A stretch of DNA of 51,279 nt, from NCBI GenBank assembly GCA_020062745.1, contig JAGUVT010000011.1:1-51279 (forward strand), read 5' to 3'. This document shows positions 6,875-13,462 of this stretch, piece after piece; position 1 is the first letter of the stretch; each line of letters opens with the position of its first letter. The stretch comes from Deltaproteobacteria bacterium. Its GTDB lineage: Bacteria > Bacillota > Desulfotomaculia > Desulfotomaculales > JAGUVT01. Both the position numbers and the translations under genes were made by a program. The notes under the pieces were generated by a model, which worked only from the letters and a program-made list of their open reading frames with translations, ran no database searches and was not told where the DNA came from.

Positions 6875-9373
6875 TTAAAGGGTCTGCACGTTGCGGGCAA
6901 TAATAGTGTCCTGGGTTTTCTTGTTTAAATCCACAAACATGGCGCTGTAACCGGCTACCCGCACCATCAACTCACTGTATTTCTCCGGTTCCCGCTGGGC
7001 CGCTACCAGGGTCTCGTTATCCACCATGTTGAACTGCACATGGTTGATTTCCAGGTCGTACCATGTCTTAATATAGCTCAACCACAACTCAAAACCCTTT
7101 TCTCCGGCTAGTTGAGTCGGGGACAGCCGCTGGTTCAACAGGGAGGCCCGGAACATGGTTTTGTGATCCAGCTTGCCTACCGACCGCAAGACTGCCGTAG
7201 GCCCCTTTTTGTCCAGACCGGCACCCGGCGAGCAGCCGCCGTCGTAACAGGTATCTCCCCAGCGCCGGCCGTTCGGTAAAGCGCCGATGCGGGTGCCGCC
7301 GACTACGTAACCGGCTATGTTCTGCGGCAGGATGCTCCAGGAGGTACCGCTCCATTCAATGGCCGGACGGCAGGCCTGTTCGGTAAAATCCTTATGGAAC
7401 TTTACCGCTACTTCATCCGCATAGTCGTCGTCGTTGCCCCATTTGGGCGCCCGCACGAAGTCCATCCGCATTTCCTCGTAACCTTCCCAGTTGGCGCGCA
7501 GGGCTTCCAGTAATTGCTTCATGGTGTACTTTTTCTCTTCAAAGACCAGCTTCTTAACCGCCACCAGACCGTCAAACATATCCATCCAGCAGAAGTAAGA
7601 CTTCCACGGGTTACCCCTTTCTCTTACCATGGCGGAGTTTTCACCGGCCTCCACGCACCGCTCAAAGGTGGCCGAGCAGAATGGCTTGGCAAATTCTTTC
7701 ATTTCTACATGGCGGCAAATATGGCGGATGCGCACGGTCTCCCACAAGATGTACTTCATCTGTTCCAGGGTGGCATTGTAAAGATCTTCATAGGTAAAAT
7801 TAAGGGGATCCCCCGTTTTCGGTCCGATCTGCATCTTAAAAAGCGGGTCCCAACCGTTGTTTAAAGCCAGTTCCATTGCTTTCGAGCAGATACTCATGGC
7901 GGTGGCATACCTTATCGGCTGGGCGCCCCATTTAGTAGTGGGACAGGGTGACATGCAGGCCTGGTGGACCCACGTGCGGGCTTCTTCCAGCGGGTGCTTG
8001 CACCAGTTCATGATATTGGCGATACAAACAGGGTCATGCCGGATAGACGGATAGCCCAGACCGTGACGGATGCATTCAAAAACTTTACGCAGGGTGGAAA
8101 CCCGCGCTTTGGCATGGTACCGGAAACCATAAGTCGGGTCGGCTACCCTGGTCAGAACGGCAGCTTCCAGCAAAGCATCAGTCAAATCGTTGCAGGCATC
8201 GGTGCCGTCTTCCGGCTTAACCCCGCCCAGCGTCCAGACATAAGGCCCGGAACTTCCCTGCATCAACTCGCGGGAAATGCGGCTGGCGCTGCGACTGCAT
8301 TCAAAGGCCCTGATCTGCCACTCACAGACATAGTCCAGAGCATCTTCCCTGGTAATATTCTTTTCGTCGATAACATCCTTTTTATAGTGCGGCCAGTACC
8401 AGTAATCCGGCCTTGCCGGCCAGGCAGTATAAGGCATTTCGTACTGCCTCAAATGGTTGAAGAAAAGGTCGAATTGAATGGCTTCCCACAAGTGCCCGGG
8501 CGGCTCGGCCGGTACTTTGTAACAGGTTTCTGCAATACGCAAAAGCTCCTGTTTTCTCACCGGGTCGGTCTCGAAGTTTTCGGCAATTATCCTGGCCAGC
8601 CGGCTGTAACGCCTGGCCCACCGGATTGCCGCTTCCAGGGTTATCCTCATGGCCTCCCAGGTATCAAGCTTATCCAGCAGGGGCAATTGTTCCGGCGCAT
8701 CGGGCACGTCTTCGTGCAGTTTCTTATGCGCTTCAGCCATTTTTTCTTCAATTACCTTAATAATGTGGTTAAAACCTTTCAGCACAAAATCATACTGAAT
8801 GGTGGGATTTTCATTACTGCTGTTGTGCGCGTTGCCGGAGTTGGTAATACAAAGGCTGGCATTCATTTTTTCCCGGCGGGTAAGATAACGTTCGCATTTC
8901 GCCTGGTAGGTGCGGGGTTGCCACCAGTCCAGCGCTTCCTTGATCCAGGGCCGGTCACTTTCTTCAATCAGGTCGGAGCGGTCGTTATAAGTATCCATGT
9001 TGAGGCTGTAGCAAACCAGGTGATTCCACATAATCATATGGGGGGCGGAGCCCATATACCCCACGATCCTGGCCCGGTCTACGATGAAGATGGGAATGGT
9101 ATCCAGCATCTCGGCCCAGGCCCTGGCTCTGGTAATAAAGAAAGGCTCCGTCGCTGCCAGCGGACGCTGGAACACTTCCGTAAACACTCTGAGCATGAAG
9201 GAATCGTACTTTATGCCCGGCAGGTAGAGGGAACCCTTGTGCGTCTTGGCCCAAACCGCTTTCCTCAGGTAATCAACCCTCGGCGAACGGGCCTTTTCCG
9301 CCCACCACCAGTACTCCCTCTTCTCATATAGTTCCTGTAATTCCTTTTCTTTTTCTTGGGATACCACCGTCAT
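6875..9373 (-). CDS. Fumarate-adding type glycyl radical enzyme, catalytic subunit (X-succinate synthase-like)
   Basis: An 832-residue paralogue of the 4235-6733 enzyme. Cys473 is in VHQACMSPCPTTKWG; Arg488 is at +15, matching the fumarate-binding Arg spacing in BssA; Gly808 lies in RVAGYSAMF; the C-terminus is again QDTIIARNVQTL. Start chosen at ATG 9373 (MTVVSQEKEKELQ) because AAAGGAGG lies just upstream; the reading frame is open further, but that extension crosses a tandem repeat and lacks similarity to the paralogues. It differs from its neighbour in a region (about residues 165-195) rich in Asn/Ser and around the Cys, as expected if the two act on different substrates. Probably the first GRE translated from the promoter at 11800. 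Confidence 0.9.
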   Translation of the reverse strand: MTVVSQEKEKELQELYEKREYWWWAEKARSPRVDYLRKAVWAKTHKGSLYLPGIKYDSFMLRVFTEVFQRPLAATEPFFITRARAWAEMLDTIPIFIVDRARIVGYMGSAPHMIMWNHLVCYSLNMDTYNDRSDLIEESDRPWIKEALDWWQPRTYQAKCERYLTRREKMNASLCITNSGNAHNSSNENPTIQYDFVLKGFNHIIKVIEEKMAEAHKKLHEDVPDAPEQLPLLDKLDTWEAMRITLEAAIRWARRYSRLARIIAENFETDPVRKQELLRIAETCYKVPAEPPGHLWEAIQFDLFFNHLRQYEMPYTAWPARPDYWYWPHYKKDVIDEKNITREDALDYVCEWQIRAFECSRSASRISRELMQGSSGPYVWTLGGVKPEDGTDACNDLTDALLEAAVLTRVADPTYGFRYHAKARVSTLRKVFECIRHGLGYPSIRHDPVCIANIMNWCKHPLEEARTWVHQACMSPCPTTKWGAQPIRYATAMSICSKAMELALNNGWDPLFKMQIGPKTGDPLNFTYEDLYNATLEQMKYILWETVRIRHICRHVEMKEFAKPFCSATFERCVEAGENSAMVRERGNPWKSYFCWMDMFDGLVAVKKLVFEEKKYTMKQLLEALRANWEGYEEMRMDFVRAPKWGNDDDYADEVAVKFHKDFTEQACRPAIEWSGTSWSILPQNIAGYVVGGTRIGALPNGRRWGDTCYDGGCSPGAGLDKKGPTAVLRSVGKLDHKTMFRASLLNQRLSPTQLAGEKGFELWLSYIKTWYDLEINHVQFNMVDNETLVAAQREPEKYSELMVRVAGYSAMFVDLNKKTQDTIIARNVQTL

Positions 9374-9387
9374 TTCCTTACCTCCTT

Positions 9388-9431
9388 TATACTTCTCACT
9401 GTATACAAATATACTTCTCACTGTATACAAA
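9388..9431. repeat. Perfect 22-bp tandem duplication with palindromic core, next to the GRE ribosome binding site
   Basis: Two identical 22-bp units abut (9388-9409 and 9410-9431), immediately before the GGAGG of the GRE at 6875. Read on the minus strand each begins TTTGTATACAGTGAG and so carries the 8-bp palindrome TGTATACA. Such cores are typical of GntR-family operators of catabolic genes. This may be a paired operator or a recent slippage duplication. Confidence 0.65.
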
Positions 9432-9465
9432 CAATGCAGCAAAAAAACATATCCTTCCTTTCTTC

Positions 9466-9789
9466 TTACTGCATGGCTATTTTCTTCTTCATTTGCCTGA
9501 TAAATATATTGATGCCTTCTATATGCAACAACTGGTTGAGAGTTCTGAGTTCTTTAATCAAACTTTTAGCATGAACAAAATCATTCTCGCTGACAGCCTG
9601 TTCTAACCGGCCGGAGAGAAATTTCGCCTTCTCTAAATTCTTTTCCCTTATTTCGTGACGATCAACCGTGATCGTCCGGCGGCAGTCGGGACACTCCCGC
9701 ACTTCTGTCGGACCGCATCATTTCGTATTACAGATAAACTTGAATAAACCGGCATCCCCTTCAAAACCGCAATGCTCGCATCTTACCAC
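9466..9789 (-). CDS. Small two-CxxC protein with in-frame TGA: selenoprotein candidate or broken gene
   Basis: Reading from a GTG at 9789 (GGAGG nine bases upstream) gives VVRCEHCGFEG...FICNTK, then TGA (9718-9720), then CGPTEVRECPDC and a helical Lys/Glu-rich tail to 9466. Across the TGA the frame matches the intact 53-residue protein at 11312 residue for residue in spacing (NTTLDAPTAYRECPKC against NTK-X-CGPTEVRECPDC), so the TGA interrupts a genuine gene and stands where the paralogue has Leu. It could encode selenocysteine, or be a nonsense mutation or a sequence error. The total would be 107 residues with CxxC pairs at residues 4-7 and 33-36. The tail (about 65 residues) is absent from the paralogues. 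It is next upstream of the 6875 GRE, so a role as a metal-binding accessory is plausible. Confidence 0.6.
9684..9703 (-). promoter_or_regulatory. Possible bacterial SECIS-like hairpin after the in-frame TGA
   Basis: Fourteen bases after the TGA a stem AGU(G)CGGG pairs with CCCGACU around the 5-nt loop AGUGU. The apical loop starts 22 nt after the TGA and has G in its second position, which fits the general bacterial SECIS layout. Caution: the CGGGAGTGTCCC core also occurs in the TGA-less paralogue because it encodes Arg-Glu-Cys-Pro, so the hairpin may be a by-product of coding. Confidence 0.25.
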
Positions 9790-9833
9790 CTTTCTTCACC
9801 TCCCGGCTTTTAAAGCGTGAAAAGCGAGTGCGA

Positions 9834-9893
9834 CGAAGCAATCCCCCCGGCTTTCCTGACAAAAAGGGATTGCTTCGCTCCGCCCGCAATGAC
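9834..9893. repeat. Dispersed palindromic repeat with perfect 12-bp arms
   Basis: CGAAGCAATCCC (9834-9845) and GGGATTGCTTCG (9866-9877) form perfect arms around a 20-nt loop. The right part continues as GATTGCTTCG...CGCAATGAC (9868-9893), matching the family seen at 3722, 28031 and 33901. It sits in the gap between the Cys-rich gene at 9466 and the small-subunit gene at 9931, possibly an insertion into the operon. Confidence 0.75.
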
Positions 9894-9930
9894 AACCCAA
9901 AATCTTTAAAGCCGGCCTTAGCTGCCAGCC

Positions 9931-10098
9931 CTATGATTTAGTCTGGAAGTTTGCGCACCCCTCGGCATTATCTTCAGATTTCCTGGGTTTTGCAGTCCAG
10001 TAAGCACACCTTGGATCAACCACCCTGGTCACACAGTCTCCCTGGGTGGGATCATCCTCCAATGGGAAAAACCATTTGCATTCCTCACAAATCGGCAT
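9931..10098 (-). CDS. BssC/AssC-like small GRE subunit ([4Fe-4S], HiPIP-like)
   Basis: A 55-residue protein, MPICEECKWFFPLEDD..., with the pattern CxxC near the start (Cys4, Cys7), GDCV (Cys21) and GCANF near the C-terminus. This spacing, with the YWTAKP segment between, resembles the small gamma subunit of benzylsuccinate/alkylsuccinate synthases, which carries a [4Fe-4S] cluster and packs on the catalytic subunit. An additional Cys lies at 31. The start ATG has AAAGGAGGAAG upstream. Position upstream of the GRE genes supports the assignment. Too short for routine gene callers. Confidence 0.75.
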   Translation of the reverse strand: MPICEECKWFFPLEDDPTQGDCVTRVVDPRCAYWTAKPRKSEDNAEGCANFQTKS

Positions 10099-10126
10099 TC
10101 TTTCTTCCTCCTTTAAGTTTCAAAAC

Positions 10127-10546
10127 TCAAGCCAATTTTTCTCCGGCAATCGGAATAGAGAGAGCATAGGCTTCAGTAACCTTTATCTTCCCTACCGCTT
10201 CCACCTTGCCCGGCAAGTTATACTTCTGCATTGTTTCGTTAATTTCTGCCGACATCTCTTCAAAAAGCGGGCCGGACGTCTCCCACTTAAGAAAGGTGCC
10301 TTTAATTTGAAAACCTTCAAACGGCGGCTGAAAAACTGCCACTGCCGCCTTACGGGTAGCTTCCAGGTTCTGCTTCGTCCTGCTGTTCGGCACACAGTTG
10401 GCAAATGCCAGCATTTCTTCGTCCAGTGCCCGCACCGACCCGATCGGCACCACGTTCACCTTTTTCCCCTTGTCTATCGTCGCCAGCATTTTCATATTTC
10501 CCCGGTTGTTTATAGCCTCAAGCACATCCTCAGGTAATTTGGCCAT
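10127..10546 (-). CDS. Pyridoxamine 5'-phosphate oxidase-like FMN-binding split-barrel protein
   Basis: A 139-residue protein with the layout of small flavin-binding split-barrel proteins: an N-terminal helix (LPEDVLEAINN), a strand MKMLATIDKGKKVNVVPIG, the MLAFANC segment, RTKQNLEATRKAAVAVF, and a central FQIKGTFLKWETSGP strand. It is paralogous to the adjacent gene at 10574. Start ATG with AGGAGGG upstream. Family members bind FMN, F420 or haem; the cofactor cannot be decided here. It lies inside the GRE operon between small-subunit genes, so a redox or protective role for the oxygen-sensitive radical enzymes is conceivable but unproven. Confidence 0.75.
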   Translation of the reverse strand: MAKLPEDVLEAINNRGNMKMLATIDKGKKVNVVPIGSVRALDEEMLAFANCVPNSRTKQNLEATRKAAVAVFQPPFEGFQIKGTFLKWETSGPLFEEMSAEINETMQKYNLPGKVEAVGKIKVTEAYALSIPIAGEKLA

Positions 10547-10573
10547 GCCTCACCCTCCTAACCAGGCCGCCCT

Positions 10574-10975
10574 CTAAGCCAGTTTCGCTCCCGGAGTATC
10601 CATACAAGCTGAATATACTTCGTCCACACTGCCCAGTCCAACAGCCTTGATCTGCATTTTAATGGCATTATATACCATCTCGTTTACTGAAGCAGCCAAC
10701 GGTCCGGTTTCCTGGAATCCTTCAAAAGTTCCCTTAATCTGGTAAGACTTCATCTGCGGCGTTAATACGGTCACCGCAAACTTCTTGGTGCTATCCAAAT
10801 TGTCCCGCGTCTTCCCCATTCTGAGATCAGCAAATGCCACCATTTCTTCTCCCAACGGTGTTATGGTGGCTACTATAGCGGCGTTCGGCAATCCGGTATC
10901 GTCTGCAGTAGCCAGTACCTTCAACGAATGTTCATCGCCCAAAGCAGTTATTACCTCTCGCGGCATCTTCGCCAT
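10574..10975 (-). CDS. Pyridoxamine 5'-phosphate oxidase-like FMN-binding split-barrel protein
   Basis: 133 residues when started at ATG 10975 (MAKMPREVITALG), which has AAAGGGGAA upstream and matches the start of the paralogue MAKLPEDVLEAIN; the longer open frame to 11038 lacks similarity. It shows the same landmarks: KVLATADDTGLPNAAIV, EMVAFADLRMGKTRDNL, KKFAVTVL and YQIKGTFEGFQETGP. Two tandem split-barrel genes inside a GRE operon suggest a heterodimer or a duplicated flavoprotein. Specific function unknown. Confidence 0.78.
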   Translation of the reverse strand: MAKMPREVITALGDEHSLKVLATADDTGLPNAAIVATITPLGEEMVAFADLRMGKTRDNLDSTKKFAVTVLTPQMKSYQIKGTFEGFQETGPLAASVNEMVYNAIKMQIKAVGLGSVDEVYSACMDTPGAKLA

Positions 10976-11044
10976 TACAATTCCCCTTTCCGGAACATCG
11001 TTCGGTGCGCCCTTAAACCACTCGACAACCTGCCGCAAAGACGC

Positions 11045-11278
11045 CTACTTTTCATCAAACCCTCTTGCTACCCGTACTGTTGGATCCGACATAAACTCCG
11101 AAACATTTGTCCTGATCCGATCTTGCTCGATAAACTGCTGGCACTTACCGGCATCATCATAAATTCCTACCTCTTTGCCAATCCCGTCATCATCTAAAAA
11201 GGCTATACAGTAACCATTGTCCGAAGCCGAGCTATCCGTGCAGTTCATAAAGTTTTTACAGTCACCACACCTTCTCAT
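11045..11278 (-). CDS. Second BssC/AssC-like small GRE subunit ([4Fe-4S], HiPIP-like)
   Basis: 77 residues, MRRCGDCKNFMNCTDSS..., with CxxC (Cys4, Cys7), GYC (Cys24) and GKCQQF (Cys46), plus Cys13. The Cys order and the acidic central part match the gamma-type small subunit of fumarate-adding GREs; compare GDCV...GCANF in the 55-residue protein at 9931. A roughly 28-residue C-terminal extension after the last Cys is extra. Strong ribosome site AAGGAGGGG five bases before the ATG. Two such subunits with several GREs suggest each catalytic subunit may have its own partner. Confidence 0.72.
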   Translation of the reverse strand: MRRCGDCKNFMNCTDSSASDNGYCIAFLDDDGIGKEVGIYDDAGKCQQFIEQDRIRTNVSEFMSDPTVRVARGFDEK

Positions 11279-11311
11279 GACGACCCCTCCTTATGGCTCC
11301 GGATACCCTTC

Positions 11312-11473
11312 TCAGGCCGACTTTTCCTTCTTTTCCTCTTCTAACTCGTTAACGATCACCCATTTGAAACACTTGGGACACTCCCGGTAAGCCGTCGGAG
11401 CATCCAGGGTGGTGTTGTAAAGATACCGGAACGTTGACTTAACACCCTCGTAACCACAATGCTCACACTTCAT
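11312..11473 (-). CDS. Small two-CxxC (zinc-ribbon/rubredoxin-like) protein
   Basis: 53 residues, MKCEHCGYEGVKSTF..., with CEHC near the N-terminus and RECPKC about 25 residues later, then an acidic/basic tail. The two CxxC pairs suggest a mononuclear metal site or a small Fe-S site. Its ATG overlaps the stop of the upstream 78-residue gene (ATGA), so translation is coupled, and AGGAG precedes it. It is the intact homologue of the TGA-interrupted gene at 9466. Likely an accessory or beta-like subunit of the GRE complex, by position only. Confidence 0.7.
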   Translation of the reverse strand: MKCEHCGYEGVKSTFRYLYNTTLDAPTAYRECPKCFKWVIVNELEEEKKEKSA

Positions 11474-11706
11474 TCCGCTTTTCTCTCCTTTCTTTTTTTA
11501 GCTTTAAATGTCTGGCCCCGCAACTTGCCCAGGCCCCACACTTCAATATCCCTCATTTTCTCATCTTCCACCATCTCATCGCAATATACCATTTCTCCAC
11601 ATCGAGGACAACGGCGAAGAGTGGCGGCGCCTATTTCTTCGGCCTGACAGATATACTTAAATTCCATACGCGAACCGTTATATCCACACTTTCCACACTC
11701 TGGCAT
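11470..11706 (-). CDS. Small two-CxxC protein, first gene of the GRE operon
   Basis: 78 residues from ATG 11706 (MPECGKCGYNGSRME), chosen because GGGGGAC lies about ten bases upstream and because the homologues start directly at the first CxxC; the frame is open further upstream. It has CGKC, then RRCPRC about 27 residues later, followed by an acidic stretch and a basic Lys/Arg tail. It is paralogous to the 53-residue protein that overlaps its 3' end by 4 bp. It is the first gene after the promoter at 11800-11829. Exact family not recognised. Confidence 0.65.
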   Translation of the reverse strand: MPECGKCGYNGSRMEFKYICQAEEIGAATLRRCPRCGEMVYCDEMVEDEKMRDIEVWGLGKLRGQTFKAKKRKERKAE

Positions 11707-11799
11707 CAAACCATGTCCCCCGTGTTTTGAATTACTGGATGTGATCTTAAGAGGCAAAAGCAATTTACGCAGCTAAGGAAGGAAATAATTCTTACCTGT

Positions 11800-11829
11800 A
11801 GTCTACCACCGCTTGCCTTATACTGTCAA
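11800..11829 (-). promoter_or_regulatory. Sigma-A-like promoter of the GRE operon
   Basis: On the minus strand a perfect TTGACA (11824-11829) is followed after 18 nt by TAGACT (11800-11805). The predicted start of transcription is near 11793, giving a leader of about 88 nt to the ATG at 11706. It lies in the 151-bp gap after the crotonase gene, so the GRE block can be transcribed separately from the CoA-metabolism block. Confidence 0.6.
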
Positions 11830-11857
11830 TACTTTTTAAAAAATTCTGATAGATTAT

Positions 11858-12625
11858 TTATTCTCCCTTAAACTCCGGTTTGCGTTTCTCAACAAAAGCA
11901 AGCGGGCCTTCTGCCGCATCCTTGCTCCAGTGCACCGCTTCCGCCATAGCCTTCAGTTCCTTTTCCACCGCCGGACTCAATTTCCGGTCTGCAATCAATT
12001 TGCTAATCATTCGCTTGGTTACTTTTACCGCCAGAGGCGCATTTTCCTCAGCCATTTCCCGGGCCAGAGAGTAAACAGCCGCAGGCAGTTCGGCGCCGGA
12101 AACAACCCGGTTCACCAGCCCCAACTCGCCGGCTCGCCGGACATCAATCAACCTGCCTGTTAAAAGCATCTCCTTGGCCGCACCCATACCCACCAGGTTA
12201 ATCAGTCTTTGGATAGCGGTATAGTAATAAATCCGCCCCAATTTAACCAGGTTGGCCCCAAAACAGGCATTCTCAGCAGCCAGCCGAAAATCGGCGATTA
12301 CCGCCAGATCAAGACCGGCGCCGATAGAATAACCATAAATCATGGCAATAACCGGAGCAGGGTAATTGATTAAACTCTCTAAACAATATTGCAAGGCAGT
12401 AATGGTATTTACACTCGCCCCGGCCAGGTCCACCCCGGAGCAGAAGGCTTTTTCCCCGGAACCGCGGAGCACAACCACCCTGTTCCTGCCTTCCTCTTTT
12501 AATTCATTTAAAACACCCCCCAGTTGCAATAAAGCTGCTTCGTTCAAAGCATTCTTCTTCTCAGGCCGGTTGATGGTAAGAGTACAGATATGCCCTTCTT
12601 CTTCTTTCAAAATTTCTTCTGCCAT
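11858..12625 (-). CDS. Crotonase-superfamily protein lacking hydratase glutamates (possible acyl-CoA decarboxylase or isomerase)
   Basis: 255 residues with the crotonase fold: INRPEKKNALNE at the N-terminus, CSGVDL oxyanion-hole segment and GYSIGAGLDLA. Compared from memory with rat enoyl-CoA hydratase, Glu144 is replaced by Asp (GAGLD) and the Glu164 position by Leu (FGANLVKLG). The following KLGRIYYYTAIQRL puts a Tyr where the crotonase-type methylmalonyl-CoA decarboxylase of E. coli has its active-site Tyr. It is therefore unlikely to be an ordinary hydratase; decarboxylation of an alkylmalonyl-CoA is one hypothesis, isomerisation another. Five bp separate it from the upstream crotonase. 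Confidence 0.85.
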   Translation of the reverse strand: MAEEILKEEEGHICTLTINRPEKKNALNEAALLQLGGVLNELKEEGRNRVVVLRGSGEKAFCSGVDLAGASVNTITALQYCLESLINYPAPVIAMIYGYSIGAGLDLAVIADFRLAAENACFGANLVKLGRIYYYTAIQRLINLVGMGAAKEMLLTGRLIDVRRAGELGLVNRVVSGAELPAAVYSLAREMAEENAPLAVKVTKRMISKLIADRKLSPAVEKELKAMAEAVHWSKDAAEGPLAFVEKRKPEFKGE

Positions 12626-12630
12626 AATTG

Positions 12631-13440
12631 CTATTTCCCTTTAAAAATCGGCGCTCTCTTTTCGCGGATGGCACTGACCCCTTCCAGGTAGTCCTGGGTG
12701 GTCAGGGTAATTGATTCACAAATGGCGGCAGCGTCCAGAGCTTCTTCCAGATCAGCGCCCAGACTTTTATATACCTGGGCTTTCATCAGCCTGACGGCAA
12801 CCGGCGGCCCGCCGGCAATCTTTTTAGCCATGATCATCGTTTCCTTCTCCAGGTCGGCGTCACTGTATACATTGTTTAAAATGCCGATGCGTCCGGCTTC
12901 TCTGCCGTCTATCGCATCTCCGGTAAACAGCATCTCCATAGCCTTACCCACCCCCATGGCCCTGGGGTAAAGCCAGGTGGCGCCAAAACCGGGGAAAAGG
13001 CCGATTTTCACAAAGCCGCACATAAACCTGCTTCCTTCACCGCCGGTCCGGATATCGCAGGCCAGGGCCAGGTCAAATCCAGCCCCCACGCAGGCCCCGT
13101 TAACCATGGCGATGGTCGGCTTCTCCAGCTTGTGAACGCCGTGGATCAGTTTCTTCGCCGCCCGGAACATGAAAGAACGCCGCAGACCCTCCACACTTTG
13201 AGCATCAATCTCTTCATTTGGCCCGCCGGCCATGATATCAATATCCGCCCCGGCACAGAATCCTTTGCCCGCGCCGGTAATTACCAGAACCCTGACGTCA
13301 TCATCATAAGCAACTTCTTCTACCGCCGCTACCAGTTCTTCCATCATCTTCCGGTTAATGGCATTTCTTCGGTCCGGCCGGTTTAAAATAAGGGTGGCGA
13401 TATGGTCTTCTTTTTTTAGAATAATGGTTTCAAAGGCCAT
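12631..13440 (-). CDS. Crotonase-superfamily (enoyl-CoA hydratase/isomerase family) protein
   Basis: 269 residues with LNRPDRRNAINRK, the CAGADIDIMAGG oxyanion-hole segment and VNGACVGAGFDLALACDIR. As in its neighbour, the Glu144 equivalent is Asp (GAGFD) and the Glu164 equivalent is not acidic (FMCGFVKIG), so normal hydration is doubtful. It does not have the Tyr cluster of the next gene, so the two probably catalyse different steps. It is preceded by AAGGAGGT in the 22-bp gap after the mutase gene. Acts on CoA thioesters; the exact reaction is unknown. Confidence 0.85.
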   Translation of the reverse strand: MAFETIILKKEDHIATLILNRPDRRNAINRKMMEELVAAVEEVAYDDDVRVLVITGAGKGFCAGADIDIMAGGPNEEIDAQSVEGLRRSFMFRAAKKLIHGVHKLEKPTIAMVNGACVGAGFDLALACDIRTGGEGSRFMCGFVKIGLFPGFGATWLYPRAMGVGKAMEMLFTGDAIDGREAGRIGILNNVYSDADLEKETMIMAKKIAGGPPVAVRLMKAQVYKSLGADLEEALDAAAICESITLTTQDYLEGVSAIREKRAPIFKGK

Positions 13441-13462
13441 TTTTCGTTTCGACCTCCTTCAA

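Noticed and set aside
7964-9331. Long open frame (about 455 codons) on the plus strand
   Set aside because: It is exactly antisense to the strongly supported GRE gene, has no recognisable domain and no ribosome site; it is a shadow of high-GC codon use.
1189-9373. Assignment of the GREs as pyruvate formate-lyase, choline lyase or glycerol dehydratase
   Set aside because: They lack the Cys-Cys pair of pyruvate formate-lyase and the GCVEP motif of the dehydratase and C-N lyase groups.
9684-9703. Treating the hairpin after the TGA as proof of a SECIS element
   Set aside because: Its central sequence is also present in the TGA-free paralogue because it encodes a conserved motif, so it is only weak support.
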